This document shows positions 50,521 through 58,650 of a stretch of 64,000 bases of DNA, piece after piece (the first letter of the stretch is position 1; every line of letters starts with the position of its first letter). The notes beneath the pieces were generated by a model. That model saw only the letters and a program-made list of their open reading frames with translations. It ran no database searches and was not told where the DNA came from. Source of the stretch: SIRX01 sp965213905 (lineage in GTDB: Bacteria; Actinomycetota; Rubrobacteria; Rubrobacterales; Rubrobacteraceae); assembly GCA_965213905.1 (NCBI GenBank), contig OZ243922.1, positions 558,001 to 622,000 of the forward strand, in the 5' to 3' direction. Made by a program: the position numbers and the translations under genes.

Positions 50521-51233
50521 TCAACCTATTTCGTCCACAGCCTCCCGCGCCCCGAAAAAGCTGACGACACCCATCCCGGCAGCCAGCAGCGAGAACGCCA
50601 ACAGCCAGGACAGCGGCTCTTCCGCCGGGCGTTCCGTCCAGGCCCACCAGAACCATTTTTCTCCGGGAGTTTTTCCGATGAACGGCAGGGCAACAGCGAA
50701 GCCAACGGGTAGTATCCAGGACAACCCACCGCCGGCAACGTACGCCGCGAGAAAAGCCATCCCCGAAAGCCCGAGCAAATTGCGAACCAGAACCAACCAC
50801 ACACCTTCACGTTCCCAACCGCCGGATACAAAGACGAGGAGCACCGCTGCCCAAAAGATGAGGCCGACGAGGTGCGCCAGCCGAAACGGCGGCAGCCGAA
50901 ACGGCGGCAGCCGAAACGGCGGCAGCCGAAACGGCGGCGGGCGGCTACGGTCTCGCTCTCTCCGAAGGGGGACCGGACGCCGGCGCTTATCAACCAGGCC
51001 GCGGCCAGATACGCGAAGTCCACGATGAGGTCTAGGTGCGGGGGCTTGAAGCCCTTCCGAGAGAGTATCCAGTGCGCCACGACCCAAGTCATCAGCGCGA
51101 CACCCGCCAGGGTGACCATCGTGTACGTCGCCTGCCGGGAGCGCAAATAGAGTGTAGATACCCGAATCGTGGAAAGGACCGGGTTGCACTCGCGCCGCGC
51201 CGTCCACCGTCCGAAGTCCGCCGTGTCTACGGC
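50521..51233 (-). pseudogene. Frameshifted paralogue of the 198-residue membrane protein
   Basis: Two overlapping frames together encode one protein similar to the gene at 51612-52208. The first half (FGRWTARREC... YLRSRQATYTMVTLAGVAL... SPFGESETVAA) is in one frame. The second half (PPFRLAHLVGL... NLLGLSGMAFLAAYVAGG, to the stop at 50521) is in another. The switch falls at about 50938-50945, beside four 15-base repeats. The start aligned to the paralogue's GTG is GTA here. It would have been translated directly after the 131-residue gene. Confidence 0.7.
50878..50937. repeat. Four perfect 15-base tandem repeats
   Basis: The unit CAGCCGAAACGGCGG occurs four times, at the point where the membrane-protein pseudogene changes frame. 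Confidence 0.97.
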
Positions 51234-51622
51234 AAATCTTTCAGGGTTACCTTGCCGGACCGCAGGTCGTCGAAGTTCTCGCGCAACCACGTCCGCCGTT
51301 CGGATGGTTCCAGAGTGGAGAAATCTTCGATCAACTCCTTCGTATTGGAGCACTGGTAGTAATTGGGACCTTCCGTGTAACTGTCCGCTTCTTCGAGTAG
51401 CCAGCCTCCTACTACCGCGCCAGCCTCCGCGCCCAGGTCGTAGAAGTTTTGTTCCCGGACTTCACCACATATTTCGAGATCCCGCACGTCCGGTTCATCC
51501 CCCGGGGGAGGCCCGTAAATCTCCGACTCCTCGTCCGTTACGAGCGCGCTTCCGATCCCGACACGCTCTTCAGAAACTATCTCGTGCGTCGGCGGCGGAA
51601 GATCTTTCACGCTAGCCAACAC
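51227..51622 (-). CDS. Duplicate of the C-terminal module of the 309-residue protein
   Basis: The 131-residue acidic protein aligns with the last 135 or so residues of the protein at 52205-53134. Shared elements are a LLEEADSYTEGPNYYQCSN segment (there LLKQSGSYNPEFSFYQCSN) and the ending RRTWLRENFDDLRSGKVTLKDLP (there RRTWLEKNFADLRAGKLALRDLP). It lacks the N-terminal membrane part. The start is GTG at 51622, overlapping the end of the 198-residue gene. It is probably a non-functional partial duplication, though the frame is intact. Confidence 0.5.
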   Translation of the reverse strand: MLASVKDLPPPTHEIVSEERVGIGSALVTDEESEIYGPPPGDEPDVRDLEICGEVREQNFYDLGAEAGAVVGGWLLEEADSYTEGPNYYQCSNTKELIEDFSTLEPSERRTWLRENFDDLRSGKVTLKDLP

Positions 51623-52208
51623 CCAATTCGGGATCCTGGGTCGGCCTGTACGGTCCCAGGACGCACACGAAAACGAGGCCCGCGGCCAGAAGTCCTAGCG
51701 AGACCACCCAGGCCAGGCGACCGCCGATGATCCAGGCGGCGAGCAACGTAAGGCCAGAGAAGCCCGCCAGGTTCCGTAGCAGCGTTAGCACCATTCGCGA
51801 CTGGTCGTCTCCACCGAGCTTCCAGGCAAGTACGGCGAGAATTAGAGAAAGGGCCGCACACGAGGTCAGGCCGGCTAGGTGACCGAACCGGAGTGGCGGC
51901 TGCGGACGCGCCGTAGTCATCTCGGTCTCTCCGAACGGTGTATGGGCGCTCGCCCCGACCATACACGCCGCCAACACCGGCGCGAAGACCTGGATGTAGA
52001 CGAAGGACGTGCTCTTTACGCCAACCTCTGGAATGCTCAGGATCCAGCTACCCAATCCCCAGGCGCAAAGTGCGACACCCAAGATACCGCCGGTCGCGTA
52101 AGCCGCCCGCCGCGACCGCAGGTACAGCCCGGAGATGACAACGAAAGACCGTCCGGGGGCGAGATCCCGGCGCACGGTCCACTGTTCGAAGTCGGCAAAT
52201 CCGGTCAC
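51612..52208 (-). CDS. Membrane protein of ABC-transporter-associated type, intact copy
   Basis: The 198-residue protein has an N-terminal cytoplasmic start (GFADFEQWTVRRDLAPGRS) and five or six hydrophobic helices. The GTG at 52208 overlaps the TGA of the gene upstream (GTGA), so translation is coupled. The central HTPFGETEMTTARPQPPLRFGHLAGL segment (positions about 89-114) is shared with the pseudogene downstream. I do not know a named family; position and coupling suggest a subunit or companion of the ABC system upstream. Confidence 0.6.
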   Translation of the reverse strand: MTGFADFEQWTVRRDLAPGRSFVVISGLYLRSRRAAYATGGILGVALCAWGLGSWILSIPEVGVKSTSFVYIQVFAPVLAACMVGASAHTPFGETEMTTARPQPPLRFGHLAGLTSCAALSLILAVLAWKLGGDDQSRMVLTLLRNLAGFSGLTLLAAWIIGGRLAWVVSLGLLAAGLVFVCVLGPYRPTQDPELGVG

Positions 52209-53134
52209 GGCAAGTCCCTCAAGGCTAGTTTGCCGGCACGGAGGTCCGCGAAATTCTTCTCCAACCAGGTCCGGCGTTTCTCGGGCTCTAGTTCTGCGAA
52301 ATCATCTACGAGGTCTTCCGCATTGGAACATTGGTAGAAAGAGAATTCAGGGTTGTAGCTACCAGACTGCTTGAGAAGCCAGCTTTTGACTACCTCTTGC
52401 GCTTCGGCGGCGGGCTCCAGAGGAAAATCTTCCGGGTTGGGGGACATGATCATGTCCGGCTCCTCGACTTTCCCACACCGCTCCAGGTCTCTGGCGGTGG
52501 GTTCTATCATCCCAATTTCGGCGTCTTCTTCCAACGGCCCCTGAACCTGCATGAGAGCCAGGGCAACCTCAAAGTCGAAATATGAGTCTGACTGCTCCCA
52601 ACCTGAATCTTTAATGCTATCGGTGTAAAAAGGCATTGTGTTCCGAGCATTCGCGAGATATCCGGGGCCAGTGTCGTACACCTGAACGGCCCGGTCGGGG
52701 ACGCCGGGGATGCCGGCGAGCGGTTCGGCCACCTCGTTTACGGCCTCTGTCGTCTCCGGCAACAACTTTTCGTAAGCCGGGTGTACGCAGACCTCGACCC
52801 GGCCCTGCTCGCACACGTACTCGAAAGACGCTATTTCACCGCCGGGTTCGAGGACGTCTATATTTTGTTCTGCCGCTCCGACGGAAGTGAAAAACCCGGC
52901 TGTCGCCACCATTGAAAATCCCAAGAAAGCGGTCCAGGCCGTGGGCCTTCCACCCGTAGCTTTCAGGGCAACAGCGGCGAGCGCCACCCCGGCTAGACCA
53001 ATGAACCAGAGTGATTGCTGGGCGGCGACCTGCGGAACTTCTTGAAACACGTCCCGGTAGATTAAGGCGTTCGGCGCCGGTGAGAGTAACTGCAGCCTCG
53101 GCTCCCAGTGCGACCTCGGTGCAGGCGGCGCCAA
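52205..53134 (-). CDS. Truncated transporter-associated protein, C-terminal remnant
   Basis: In this frame residues about 38-75 form two hydrophobic helices, followed by an extracytoplasmic-looking domain (EYVCEQGRVEVCVHPAYEKLL, then DTGPGYL). The C-terminal module is the one duplicated at 51227-51622. The first 20 or so codons lie inside the ABC ATPase gene and read as Pro/Arg-rich shadow. The genuine sequence begins near ALIYRDVF (about 53070). It looks like the last part of a larger ABC permease whose front has been deleted. Translation from TTG at 53134 is doubtful. Confidence 0.5.
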   Translation of the reverse strand: MAPPAPRSHWEPRLQLLSPAPNALIYRDVFQEVPQVAAQQSLWFIGLAGVALAAVALKATGGRPTAWTAFLGFSMVATAGFFTSVGAAEQNIDVLEPGGEIASFEYVCEQGRVEVCVHPAYEKLLPETTEAVNEVAEPLAGIPGVPDRAVQVYDTGPGYLANARNTMPFYTDSIKDSGWEQSDSYFDFEVALALMQVQGPLEEDAEIGMIEPTARDLERCGKVEEPDMIMSPNPEDFPLEPAAEAQEVVKSWLLKQSGSYNPEFSFYQCSNAEDLVDDFAELEPEKRRTWLEKNFADLRAGKLALRDLP

Positions 53135-53720
53135 CGTCTTCTACGAGGTGGGTGCTGACGATCACGGTTCCGCGCTCCCCCATTTCCCGGATGAGCGACC
53201 GGAAGCCGACCCGCTGCTCGGGGTCGAGGCCGGCGGTCGGTTCGTCGAGCAGCAGGAGTTGCGGCTCGTTGACGACGGCCTGGGCGATGCCGACCCGACG
53301 GATCATGCCGCCCGAGAGCGTCTTGAGCTTGGATTTCGCCCGATCTTCGAGGCCGACACGTTCAACTGCCCGGGCCGCCGCAGGTTTTACTTCTTTGTGG
53401 GGCATCTCTTTTAACAACGCGAAGTACTCGACGAACTCGAAGACGGTAAAGTTTGGGTAGTATCCGAGGGCTTGCGGCAGGTAGCCGAGCTTGCGACGGA
53501 AAGCCCGACGCTCGCCGGGATCTGCGGGGTCCAAGCCGAGCAAACGTAGCGACCCGGACGAGGGCTCGATGGCGGTTGCGAGCGTCCTGAGCAACGTCGT
53601 TTTGCCGGCACCGTTAGGCCCGAGCAGCCCGAAGACCCCGCTCCCGGCGCTCAGGTTCATCTCTTTGAGTACCTTCGTGCGCCCGAAGTTCCGGGTAACA
53701 CTTGCCACCTGAACGTTCAT
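52836..53720 (-). CDS. ABC transporter ATP-binding protein with lost C-terminus
   Basis: From ATG at 53720 residues 1 to about 206 are a normal ABC ATPase. They include Walker A GPNGAGKT (34-41), Q-loop LPQALGYYPN, signature LSGGMIRR (135-142), Walker B LLLLDEPTAGLD and switch His in STHLVEDV. After TEVAL the sequence becomes Arg/Gly-rich and matches nothing. The same DNA in another frame carries the remnant of a permease. A deletion at about 53095-53110 probably joined the two genes. The remaining ATPase core might still fold, but the usual end of the domain is missing. Confidence 0.65.
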   Translation of the reverse strand: MNVQVASVTRNFGRTKVLKEMNLSAGSGVFGLLGPNGAGKTTLLRTLATAIEPSSGSLRLLGLDPADPGERRAFRRKLGYLPQALGYYPNFTVFEFVEYFALLKEMPHKEVKPAAARAVERVGLEDRAKSKLKTLSGGMIRRVGIAQAVVNEPQLLLLDEPTAGLDPEQRVGFRSLIREMGERGTVIVSTHLVEDVGAACTEVALGAEAAVTLTGAERLNLPGRVSRSSAGRRPAITLVHWSSRGGARRCCPESYGWKAHGLDRFLGIFNGGDSRVFHFRRSGRTKYRRPRTRR

Positions 53721-54346
53721 CCCCTCATCCTTTCTCCCCTGTTTCCGTTGGTCGCGTAAAGGGTCAACGTGACGAGCCCGACGGTTGCCACGGCGTAAAA
53801 CGGCATGAGCGCGTCGGTGGTGACGGCCGCCGCATAGTCCTGGGTGCGGGCCGCGGCGGCGAAGACGACAATGCCCCAGACGCACAGCGCCACGAGGACA
53901 CCGACGTTGGCGGACCGGGCGAGCGTCGCGGTGGCGAGCGCCAGGGCCGAAATGGTGGTCATCGGGAGCAGCCATCCTAGCGTCATGTCGAGGGCTATCG
54001 CGGTAAAGAGCGAGGCGATGAGCCCGAGCGCGGTGTTCACCCCGAAGACACAGAGCGTGCGGACCAATAGGACCATCCGGTCGGAGACGACCATCGTGCG
54101 GGAGAGTTCGAAGGCCGGGTCAACGCCGGGCCCGTAGGCGTAGGCGATGCCGGCCCCGGCGAGGGCCGGTGAGATCAGGGCGAAGAGTGGGTCTCCGGAG
54201 GCCAACGAAAACAGCACACCGGCCCCCAGAACGAGCGCGGCAGCCAGTACCCACGAAAACCACAGCGAGGGCGTGTTGACGAGGGTACGGGCGAGCGGAA
54301 ACCATGACGTTATCCTACCGAAGAGAGGCAGCAAGAGAGGCAGCAA
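53717..54346 (-). CDS. ABC-associated membrane protein, possibly N-terminally truncated
   Basis: The 209-residue protein has six hydrophobic helices and a conserved-looking ELSRTMVVSDRMVLLVRTLCVFG segment (positions about 79-101) that resembles membrane partners encoded beside this class of ABC ATPase. Its 3' end overlaps the ATPase start by 4 bases. The frame begins TTG-CTG-CCT-CTC repeated twice, a 12-base duplication, so the true N-terminus may be lost. No catalytic motif is seen. Confidence 0.6.
   Translation of the reverse strand: MLPLLLPLFGRITSWFPLARTLVNTPSLWFSWVLAAALVLGAGVLFSLASGDPLFALISPALAGAGIAYAYGPGVDPAFELSRTMVVSDRMVLLVRTLCVFGVNTALGLIASLFTAIALDMTLGWLLPMTTISALALATATLARSANVGVLVALCVWGIVVFAAAARTQDYAAAVTTDALMPFYAVATVGLVTLTLYATNGNRGERMRG
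54321..54344. repeat. Two 12-base tandem repeats at a gene start
   Basis: AAGAGAGGCAGC occurs twice in a row and encodes the first residues (LLPLLLPL) of the membrane protein on the minus strand. Confidence 0.9.
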
Positions 54347-54413
54347 TTATCAGCCGGACCTCGATCTAAATTGAGGCCCGTTTCCAGTCCCCGTCAGCCG
54401 CTGCTCGTCCGCG

Positions 54414-55472
54414 TTAGCGGACGAAGTCGGTGCTCTCGTCGAGGGCTCTTATGTAGGCAGCAATGAGGTTGGCGCAGTTTTCGAGGTCTTCTAGGTCCAC
54501 GATCTCGTTCGGCGAGTGCATGTAGCGGTTGGGACACGATACGACGCTCGTTGCGATGCCGGCGCGCTGGAATTGGATGGCGTCGCCGTCGGTGCCGGTG
54601 GAGCGGGAGTCGGCCTCTATCGTATAAGGGATTTCTTCTTTTTCGGCCGCCGAGATCAGGCCCTCGGAGACGATGGGGCTCATGTTTGTCGCCCGCTTTA
54701 TAACGGGTCCGCTGCCCAACGCATGATCTCCGTTCTCGTTTTTGGAGGCCCCGGGGATGTCGGTTGCATGGGTTACGTCCACGGCGATTGCCGCATCCGG
54801 GTTTACGGAGAAGGCCGAGGCCCGGGCCCCGTACAGCCCTATCTCCTCCTGCACGCTCGCCACCGCCACGACCCTGGCCGCAAGCTCTTCCTCCTCGGAG
54901 AGCAACCGCAGGGCTTCGAGCACCACGAAAGCGCCCATCCGGTTGTCCAAAGAGCGGGAGGCGATGCGCCCGTTCGGAAGCTCCAGTAAGTCCTGGTCTA
55001 CAACCCCTACGTCCCCGACCCGAACCATCTCTTTGGCCTCGTCGCCGTCTTTGGCCCCGACGTCCACCCAAAGGCTCTTTATCTGGGAGACTTTCTTGCG
55101 CTCTTCGGGCTCCATGAGGTGGATGGCTTTCTTGCCGATAACACCCGGAACCTGGCCGGTCTTGGTCTGCATCAGAACCCTCTGTCCCACGAGGACTTGC
55201 GGGTCCCAGCCGCCGACGCCGGTAAAATGCAAGAGGCCCTGCTCGTCTATGTGGGTGACCATCAGCCCGATCTCGTCTACGTGGCCGGCGAGCATGATCT
55301 TCGGCGCCCCGTTGTCCCCCAGGGTGGCGAAGGAGTTGCCCATCCGGTCGCCTTTTACCCCGGCGAACTTCTCCGCCTCTTTGCGCCAGATTTTCGCCGC
55401 CGCGCCTTCGTAACCACTCGGTCCCGGCGTGGAGAGCAGCTTCTTTAAGAAATCGTAAGACTCGTCTCTCAT
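54414..55472 (-). CDS. M42 family aminopeptidase
   Basis: This is a dizinc aminopeptidase of the M42 (FrvX/glutamyl aminopeptidase) family, 352 residues. Metal ligands are seen in LAGHVDEIGLMVTHI (His, about 58-72), RSLDNRMGAFVVLEAL (Asp), QEEIGLYGARAS (catalytic Glu pair), and the DVTHATD and MHSPNEIVDL segments. It forms large tetrahedral complexes in other organisms (family knowledge) and trims peptides. The ATG has AAGGGAACAC upstream. Confidence 0.94.
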   Translation of the reverse strand: MRDESYDFLKKLLSTPGPSGYEGAAAKIWRKEAEKFAGVKGDRMGNSFATLGDNGAPKIMLAGHVDEIGLMVTHIDEQGLLHFTGVGGWDPQVLVGQRVLMQTKTGQVPGVIGKKAIHLMEPEERKKVSQIKSLWVDVGAKDGDEAKEMVRVGDVGVVDQDLLELPNGRIASRSLDNRMGAFVVLEALRLLSEEEELAARVVAVASVQEEIGLYGARASAFSVNPDAAIAVDVTHATDIPGASKNENGDHALGSGPVIKRATNMSPIVSEGLISAAEKEEIPYTIEADSRSTGTDGDAIQFQRAGIATSVVSCPNRYMHSPNEIVDLEDLENCANLIAAYIRALDESTDFVR

Positions 55473-55517
55473 GTGTTCCCTTCTATTTAGACCACGAAAG
55501 TATAACCGCCGGAAGAA

Positions 55518-56213
55518 CTACCCGGAGACGACCCGAATATGAATTCTCCCGCCCTCTGCGTCCCGGCCGTCGGGCCCGACGGTCTCGTAAGGTATCGTGA
55601 ATTCAAACGAATCCGAGAACGGGTCCGGGCTCAAAGCCAGGGTTCTTTCGTCTCGCCAGACGGGCTGAAGTTTCCGGCCCATGAACTCGAAGCCATCCCG
55701 ATACCAGGAGAGTTCGTTTTTACCGGGCTCGTTGAGGCACACGAACAACGAGAGGTCGTCACAGAGTTGTAGGAGCCGGAAGTTGTATTCCGCGTTAGCC
55801 AGCCACTCTTCGGGTAGACGCTTTTCGAGCCGTTCCCTGCGCCCGGCTTCCTTTTGCCCGAAATCTACCGCGGCGGGCTCCCGGGCGTTCTGGACAAATG
55901 ATCCGTAGTGCCTGCTGCAGAGGTACGAAGCGTAGGGTTCCTGGACTTCGAGTTGGTCCAGGCCGCGCTTGTAAGCCCGTAGTTTTGGCCCCAACGGGTA
56001 GTTTGTGAAAGAGTACGGCTCACCCGTATCGGGGTCAAAACGTACTTCGTTATCCAACTCTTGCCAGCCGACGTCGTGGTTGGTTATGGCGAACAGCGTG
56101 GATCTTTGCGGGGCGGTTTCTCCACCCCAATGCCGGGCGAACTCACCGGAAATCTGGCCGTGGTCGTGCTGACGGATCAGGAGGTATGAGTCTTCGAGCT
56201 TGCGAACTATCAT
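55518..56213 (-). CDS. DUF3891 family protein
   Basis: The 231-residue soluble protein starts MIVRKLEDSYLLIRQHDHGQISGEFARHWG and has FAITNHDVGWQELDNEV (about 41-57) and YASYLCSRHYGSF. The conserved His/Asp pattern (HDHG, NHD, SRHYG) suggests a metal-dependent, HD-like helical enzyme, but this family has no established function. It lies between M42 peptidase and a membrane gene, all on the minus strand. Confidence 0.82.
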   Translation of the reverse strand: MIVRKLEDSYLLIRQHDHGQISGEFARHWGGETAPQRSTLFAITNHDVGWQELDNEVRFDPDTGEPYSFTNYPLGPKLRAYKRGLDQLEVQEPYASYLCSRHYGSFVQNAREPAAVDFGQKEAGRRERLEKRLPEEWLANAEYNFRLLQLCDDLSLFVCLNEPGKNELSWYRDGFEFMGRKLQPVWRDERTLALSPDPFSDSFEFTIPYETVGPDGRDAEGGRIHIRVVSG

Positions 56214-56263
56214 CGGGTGAGCTTACACCAGCAGCCGGGAGGCGGCTAGTTTCGAAGTACTGT

Positions 56264-56812
56264 TTAGAGTATCGGCCGCCGGTCTACCGCCTGGGGAGAT
56301 TCGAGGTTTTCGTCCTCGGTAAACGCCACCTCTACGTCTTCGGCTAGCTCGCCCGGGACCGTGGCGAGGGCCAGGGCGAAGCCGTGAGGAAATCTCTTTT
56401 CCCACTCTTCCACAGGCTTTTCCGGCATCCCCATATAAAGTAGTTTTCTCTCCAACCGGGGTTGGTGGTAGTAGAGGGCTATTCCAAAAACGGAACAGAT
56501 GACGAGCAAAGCCTCGACGGTAAGGCCGGTCCACAGGTGAAAAGCCCCCAAAAGGACGGCCGTCGCCGTTACCCCGATAAACATGCTGCTGAACTCGAAC
56601 CACTGCATCCGGGTCATGCCGGACTCTACCCGTTGCAGGCGGGCTTCCGGGAGGGTCACCCCGATCACGCGCTCGTTCCGCCTCCGGGTGAGGACGAGCA
56701 GCGAGTCGCCCGCCACGCCGGAAGACTCCAGCCTCTCGTCGAGCGCCTTTAGCGAGGCCAGATCCGGGGTGACGGCTCCTACAGTGTAGTAACGGGAAAC
56801 GCCCACGGACAC
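56264..56812 (-). CDS. Membrane protein with two helices, unknown function
   Basis: The 182-residue protein opens with a cytoplasmic part (about 1-70) rich in charged residues (TRRRNERVIGV), then two hydrophobic helices (about 74-115). A C-terminal soluble tail follows with an acidic ending. The pattern resembles general-stress-type membrane proteins but I do not assign a family. The start is GTG at 56812. Confidence 0.55.
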   Translation of the reverse strand: MSVGVSRYYTVGAVTPDLASLKALDERLESSGVAGDSLLVLTRRRNERVIGVTLPEARLQRVESGMTRMQWFEFSSMFIGVTATAVLLGAFHLWTGLTVEALLVICSVFGIALYYHQPRLERKLLYMGMPEKPVEEWEKRFPHGFALALATVPGELAEDVEVAFTEDENLESPQAVDRRPIL

Positions 56813-56850
56813 TTTCTACCGCACGAGGGACCGCGGCCGGGTAAGCAGCT

Positions 56851-57399
56851 TCACCATATGAGCAACAGCACGGAGGAAGTAGCCACCCCGATAAGAACCC
56901 CGGCCAACACGTCGAGCGGGTAATGTACCCCGAGGTACACCCGGGACAGCACGGTGAGGACCGCTGCCGGAACCAGGGCCGGCGCGAGGGCCGGATACAC
57001 GGCCGACAGCGTCAACGCCCCGGCGGCGGCCGTCGCCGAGTGGCCCGAGGGAAAAGAGCTGGAAGAAGGCGTCTTTATAAAGGGTAACACGCCTTTATCC
57101 GCTATAAAAGGCCGGGTCCTATCGAAAAGGTGTTTGATCGCTTCAGCAAAGCTCCAGGATAGCGAGATCGCCGCCCACGGCACCAGAAGCCGCCAGGGTT
57201 CGAACCCCGTCACCACAAACGCCCCCGCCGCGATAAAACCCCAGAGCGTCCCCGCCGAGCCCGCGACCGTGAACCACCTCATGACCGTCGTCAGCGGGGG
57301 CCATTTCAGGCGAAATATCCTTCGAAATAGCCAGAGGTCCAGCTTCTTTATCCCCAAAACCAAGCTTTTCACGGGCCCGAACGTCTCCGCTGCCCGCAC
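56851..57399 (-). CDS. PAP2-superfamily lipid phosphatase
   Basis: The 182-residue protein has five or six helices and all three acid phosphatase motifs: KHLFDRTRP (about 89-97), SSFPSGHSATAA with catalytic His, and SRVYLGVHYPLDV with the second His and Asp. It probably dephosphorylates undecaprenyl pyrophosphate or phosphatidic acid on the outer face of the membrane. The start at 57399 (MRAAETFGPVK) gives a short amphipathic lead before helix 1. It converges with nothing and lies upstream of the unknown membrane gene. Confidence 0.93.
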   Translation of the reverse strand: MRAAETFGPVKSLVLGIKKLDLWLFRRIFRLKWPPLTTVMRWFTVAGSAGTLWGFIAAGAFVVTGFEPWRLLVPWAAISLSWSFAEAIKHLFDRTRPFIADKGVLPFIKTPSSSSFPSGHSATAAAGALTLSAVYPALAPALVPAAVLTVLSRVYLGVHYPLDVLAGVLIGVATSSVLLLIW

Positions 57400-57426
57400 G
57401 ATAACAGGACCGTGAAACGAAGGATT

Positions 57427-58203
57427 TTATTTCTTGAGCGAAGGTTTCTTTTTGGAGCCGACCACCTGACCATAGTTGAGCAAGGTTACCAGAAACACCC
57501 CGCCAACTGTGTTTCCTACCGTGGTGGGCAGCAGAAAGTCCACCCCGAAGTTCATCCAGGAGGCGTTGCCGGCAAACACGCTCATGAGGACTTCGGAAGA
57601 GCCGGCGACGCAGTGGGGCAGCCCGGCGGCCGGGATAAGAAACGCCAGGCCGTAGATAAAGAAGACCTGGGAGATAGTATCCCTCGAAGAGGCCACCATC
57701 CAGGCGATGAGCGCCACTATCCAGCCGCCGAATATACCTTTTATAGTTATAGAGACAAACCCGTAGTCGAGTTTTTTGGTGACCTCATCGAATATGATCG
57801 AGAGTGGGCCAGGGTCGAGTATCTTTCCGTAGTAGGCGACGGAGGCGAATGCGGCGGCGCCCAGCAAGTTGAAAGCGAGGATCACGGCCCAAAGACGCAG
57901 CATGTTCGGTAACCGGGCGCGGTTCGAGAGTACGACCACCACGGGTGTTACGGTGTTTTCGGTAAACAGTTGCGCCCGCCCGATCACCACGATCAGAAAG
58001 CCTATGGGATAGACGAGCAGCGCCGCGAGCCCCACGCCGCCGGTCATCGAACCGACGACCGCCAGGGCGACCGCCCCGAAGGAGATGTTCAGCCCCGCGG
58101 CGAAACCGCTGAACGCGAGCCCCGCGCTGGCCCGCTCCAGTTCTTTCTGGCCGTCTTCTACTACCGTCTCTAATATTTCACCCGCGGTCTTGGAATCGGC
58201 CAT
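57427..58203 (-). CDS. Formate/nitrite transporter (FNT) family channel
   Basis: The 258-residue protein has six helices. FNT marks are FAAGLNISFGAVALAVVG, IGRAQLFTENTVTPVVVVLS (about 90-109, the Omega-loop region) and FNLLGAAAFASVAYYGK. FNT members form pentamers and move formate, nitrite or hydrosulfide. Substrate identity is not clear from this sequence. A basic KKKPSLKK tail ends it. It is divergent from the 88-residue gene. Confidence 0.92.
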   Translation of the reverse strand: MADSKTAGEILETVVEDGQKELERASAGLAFSGFAAGLNISFGAVALAVVGSMTGGVGLAALLVYPIGFLIVVIGRAQLFTENTVTPVVVVLSNRARLPNMLRLWAVILAFNLLGAAAFASVAYYGKILDPGPLSIIFDEVTKKLDYGFVSITIKGIFGGWIVALIAWMVASSRDTISQVFFIYGLAFLIPAAGLPHCVAGSSEVLMSVFAGNASWMNFGVDFLLPTTVGNTVGGVFLVTLLNYGQVVGSKKKPSLKK

Positions 58204-58360
58204 AGGTCGGCATCATACTACAATCCCCCCGGCGGGCCGCGAGCAGGATTACAAAACGCGCCCGGCGCCCAGGCTCGTCCGGGCTCTTTTCAGTTGAAGT
58301 AGAATAGAGCCCGGCAAAGCAACAAGCCCGTACAGAACCCACTATAGAGGAGCGTTCGGA

Positions 58361-58627
58361 ATGAACAAGGAACTCGTCGAGAAAGTAGTAGAAGAAGCCC
58401 GCGAGGAAGAGGCAAACCTGGTGATCTGGGACCGGAGGGACACCTTTACCGTGGAGGCGGAAGACTTGTCGGAGCTGGAACTCGCCGACGGCCACCTCAA
58501 GGCTAAAATGCAGGACGGGCGCGCGACCGTCTACGTGGAGTACGACTCCATCTACAAGCTCGTCGTCGAGAAAGAGCGCAAGGCCCGCGCCGGCGTCCGC
58601 GCCGGCTTCGGCGCGACCTCGGACTAG
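58361..58627 (+). CDS. Small charged protein, unknown function
   Basis: The 88-residue soluble protein has an N-terminal Glu-rich helix (VEKVVEEAREEEA), a beta-rich middle (LVIWDRRDTFTVEAEDL) and a basic C-terminal part. GAGGAGCG precedes the ATG by 6-8 bases. The stop TAG is inside the first of three 11-base repeats. I recognise no family. Confidence 0.6.
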   Translation: MNKELVEKVVEEAREEEANLVIWDRRDTFTVEAEDLSELELADGHLKAKMQDGRATVYVEYDSIYKLVVEKERKARAGVRAGFGATSD

Positions 58628-58650
58628 GCTCGGACTAGGCTCGGACTAGG
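58618..58650. repeat. Three perfect 11-base tandem repeats
   Basis: CTCGGACTAGG occurs three times. It covers the stop of the 88-residue gene and ends just before the GTG of the isochorismatase frame. Confidence 0.97.

Noticed and set aside
57193..57210. T-arm-like sequence GGGTTCGAACCCC
   Set aside because: It lies inside the PAP2 phosphatase gene and no acceptor or anticodon arm surrounds it.
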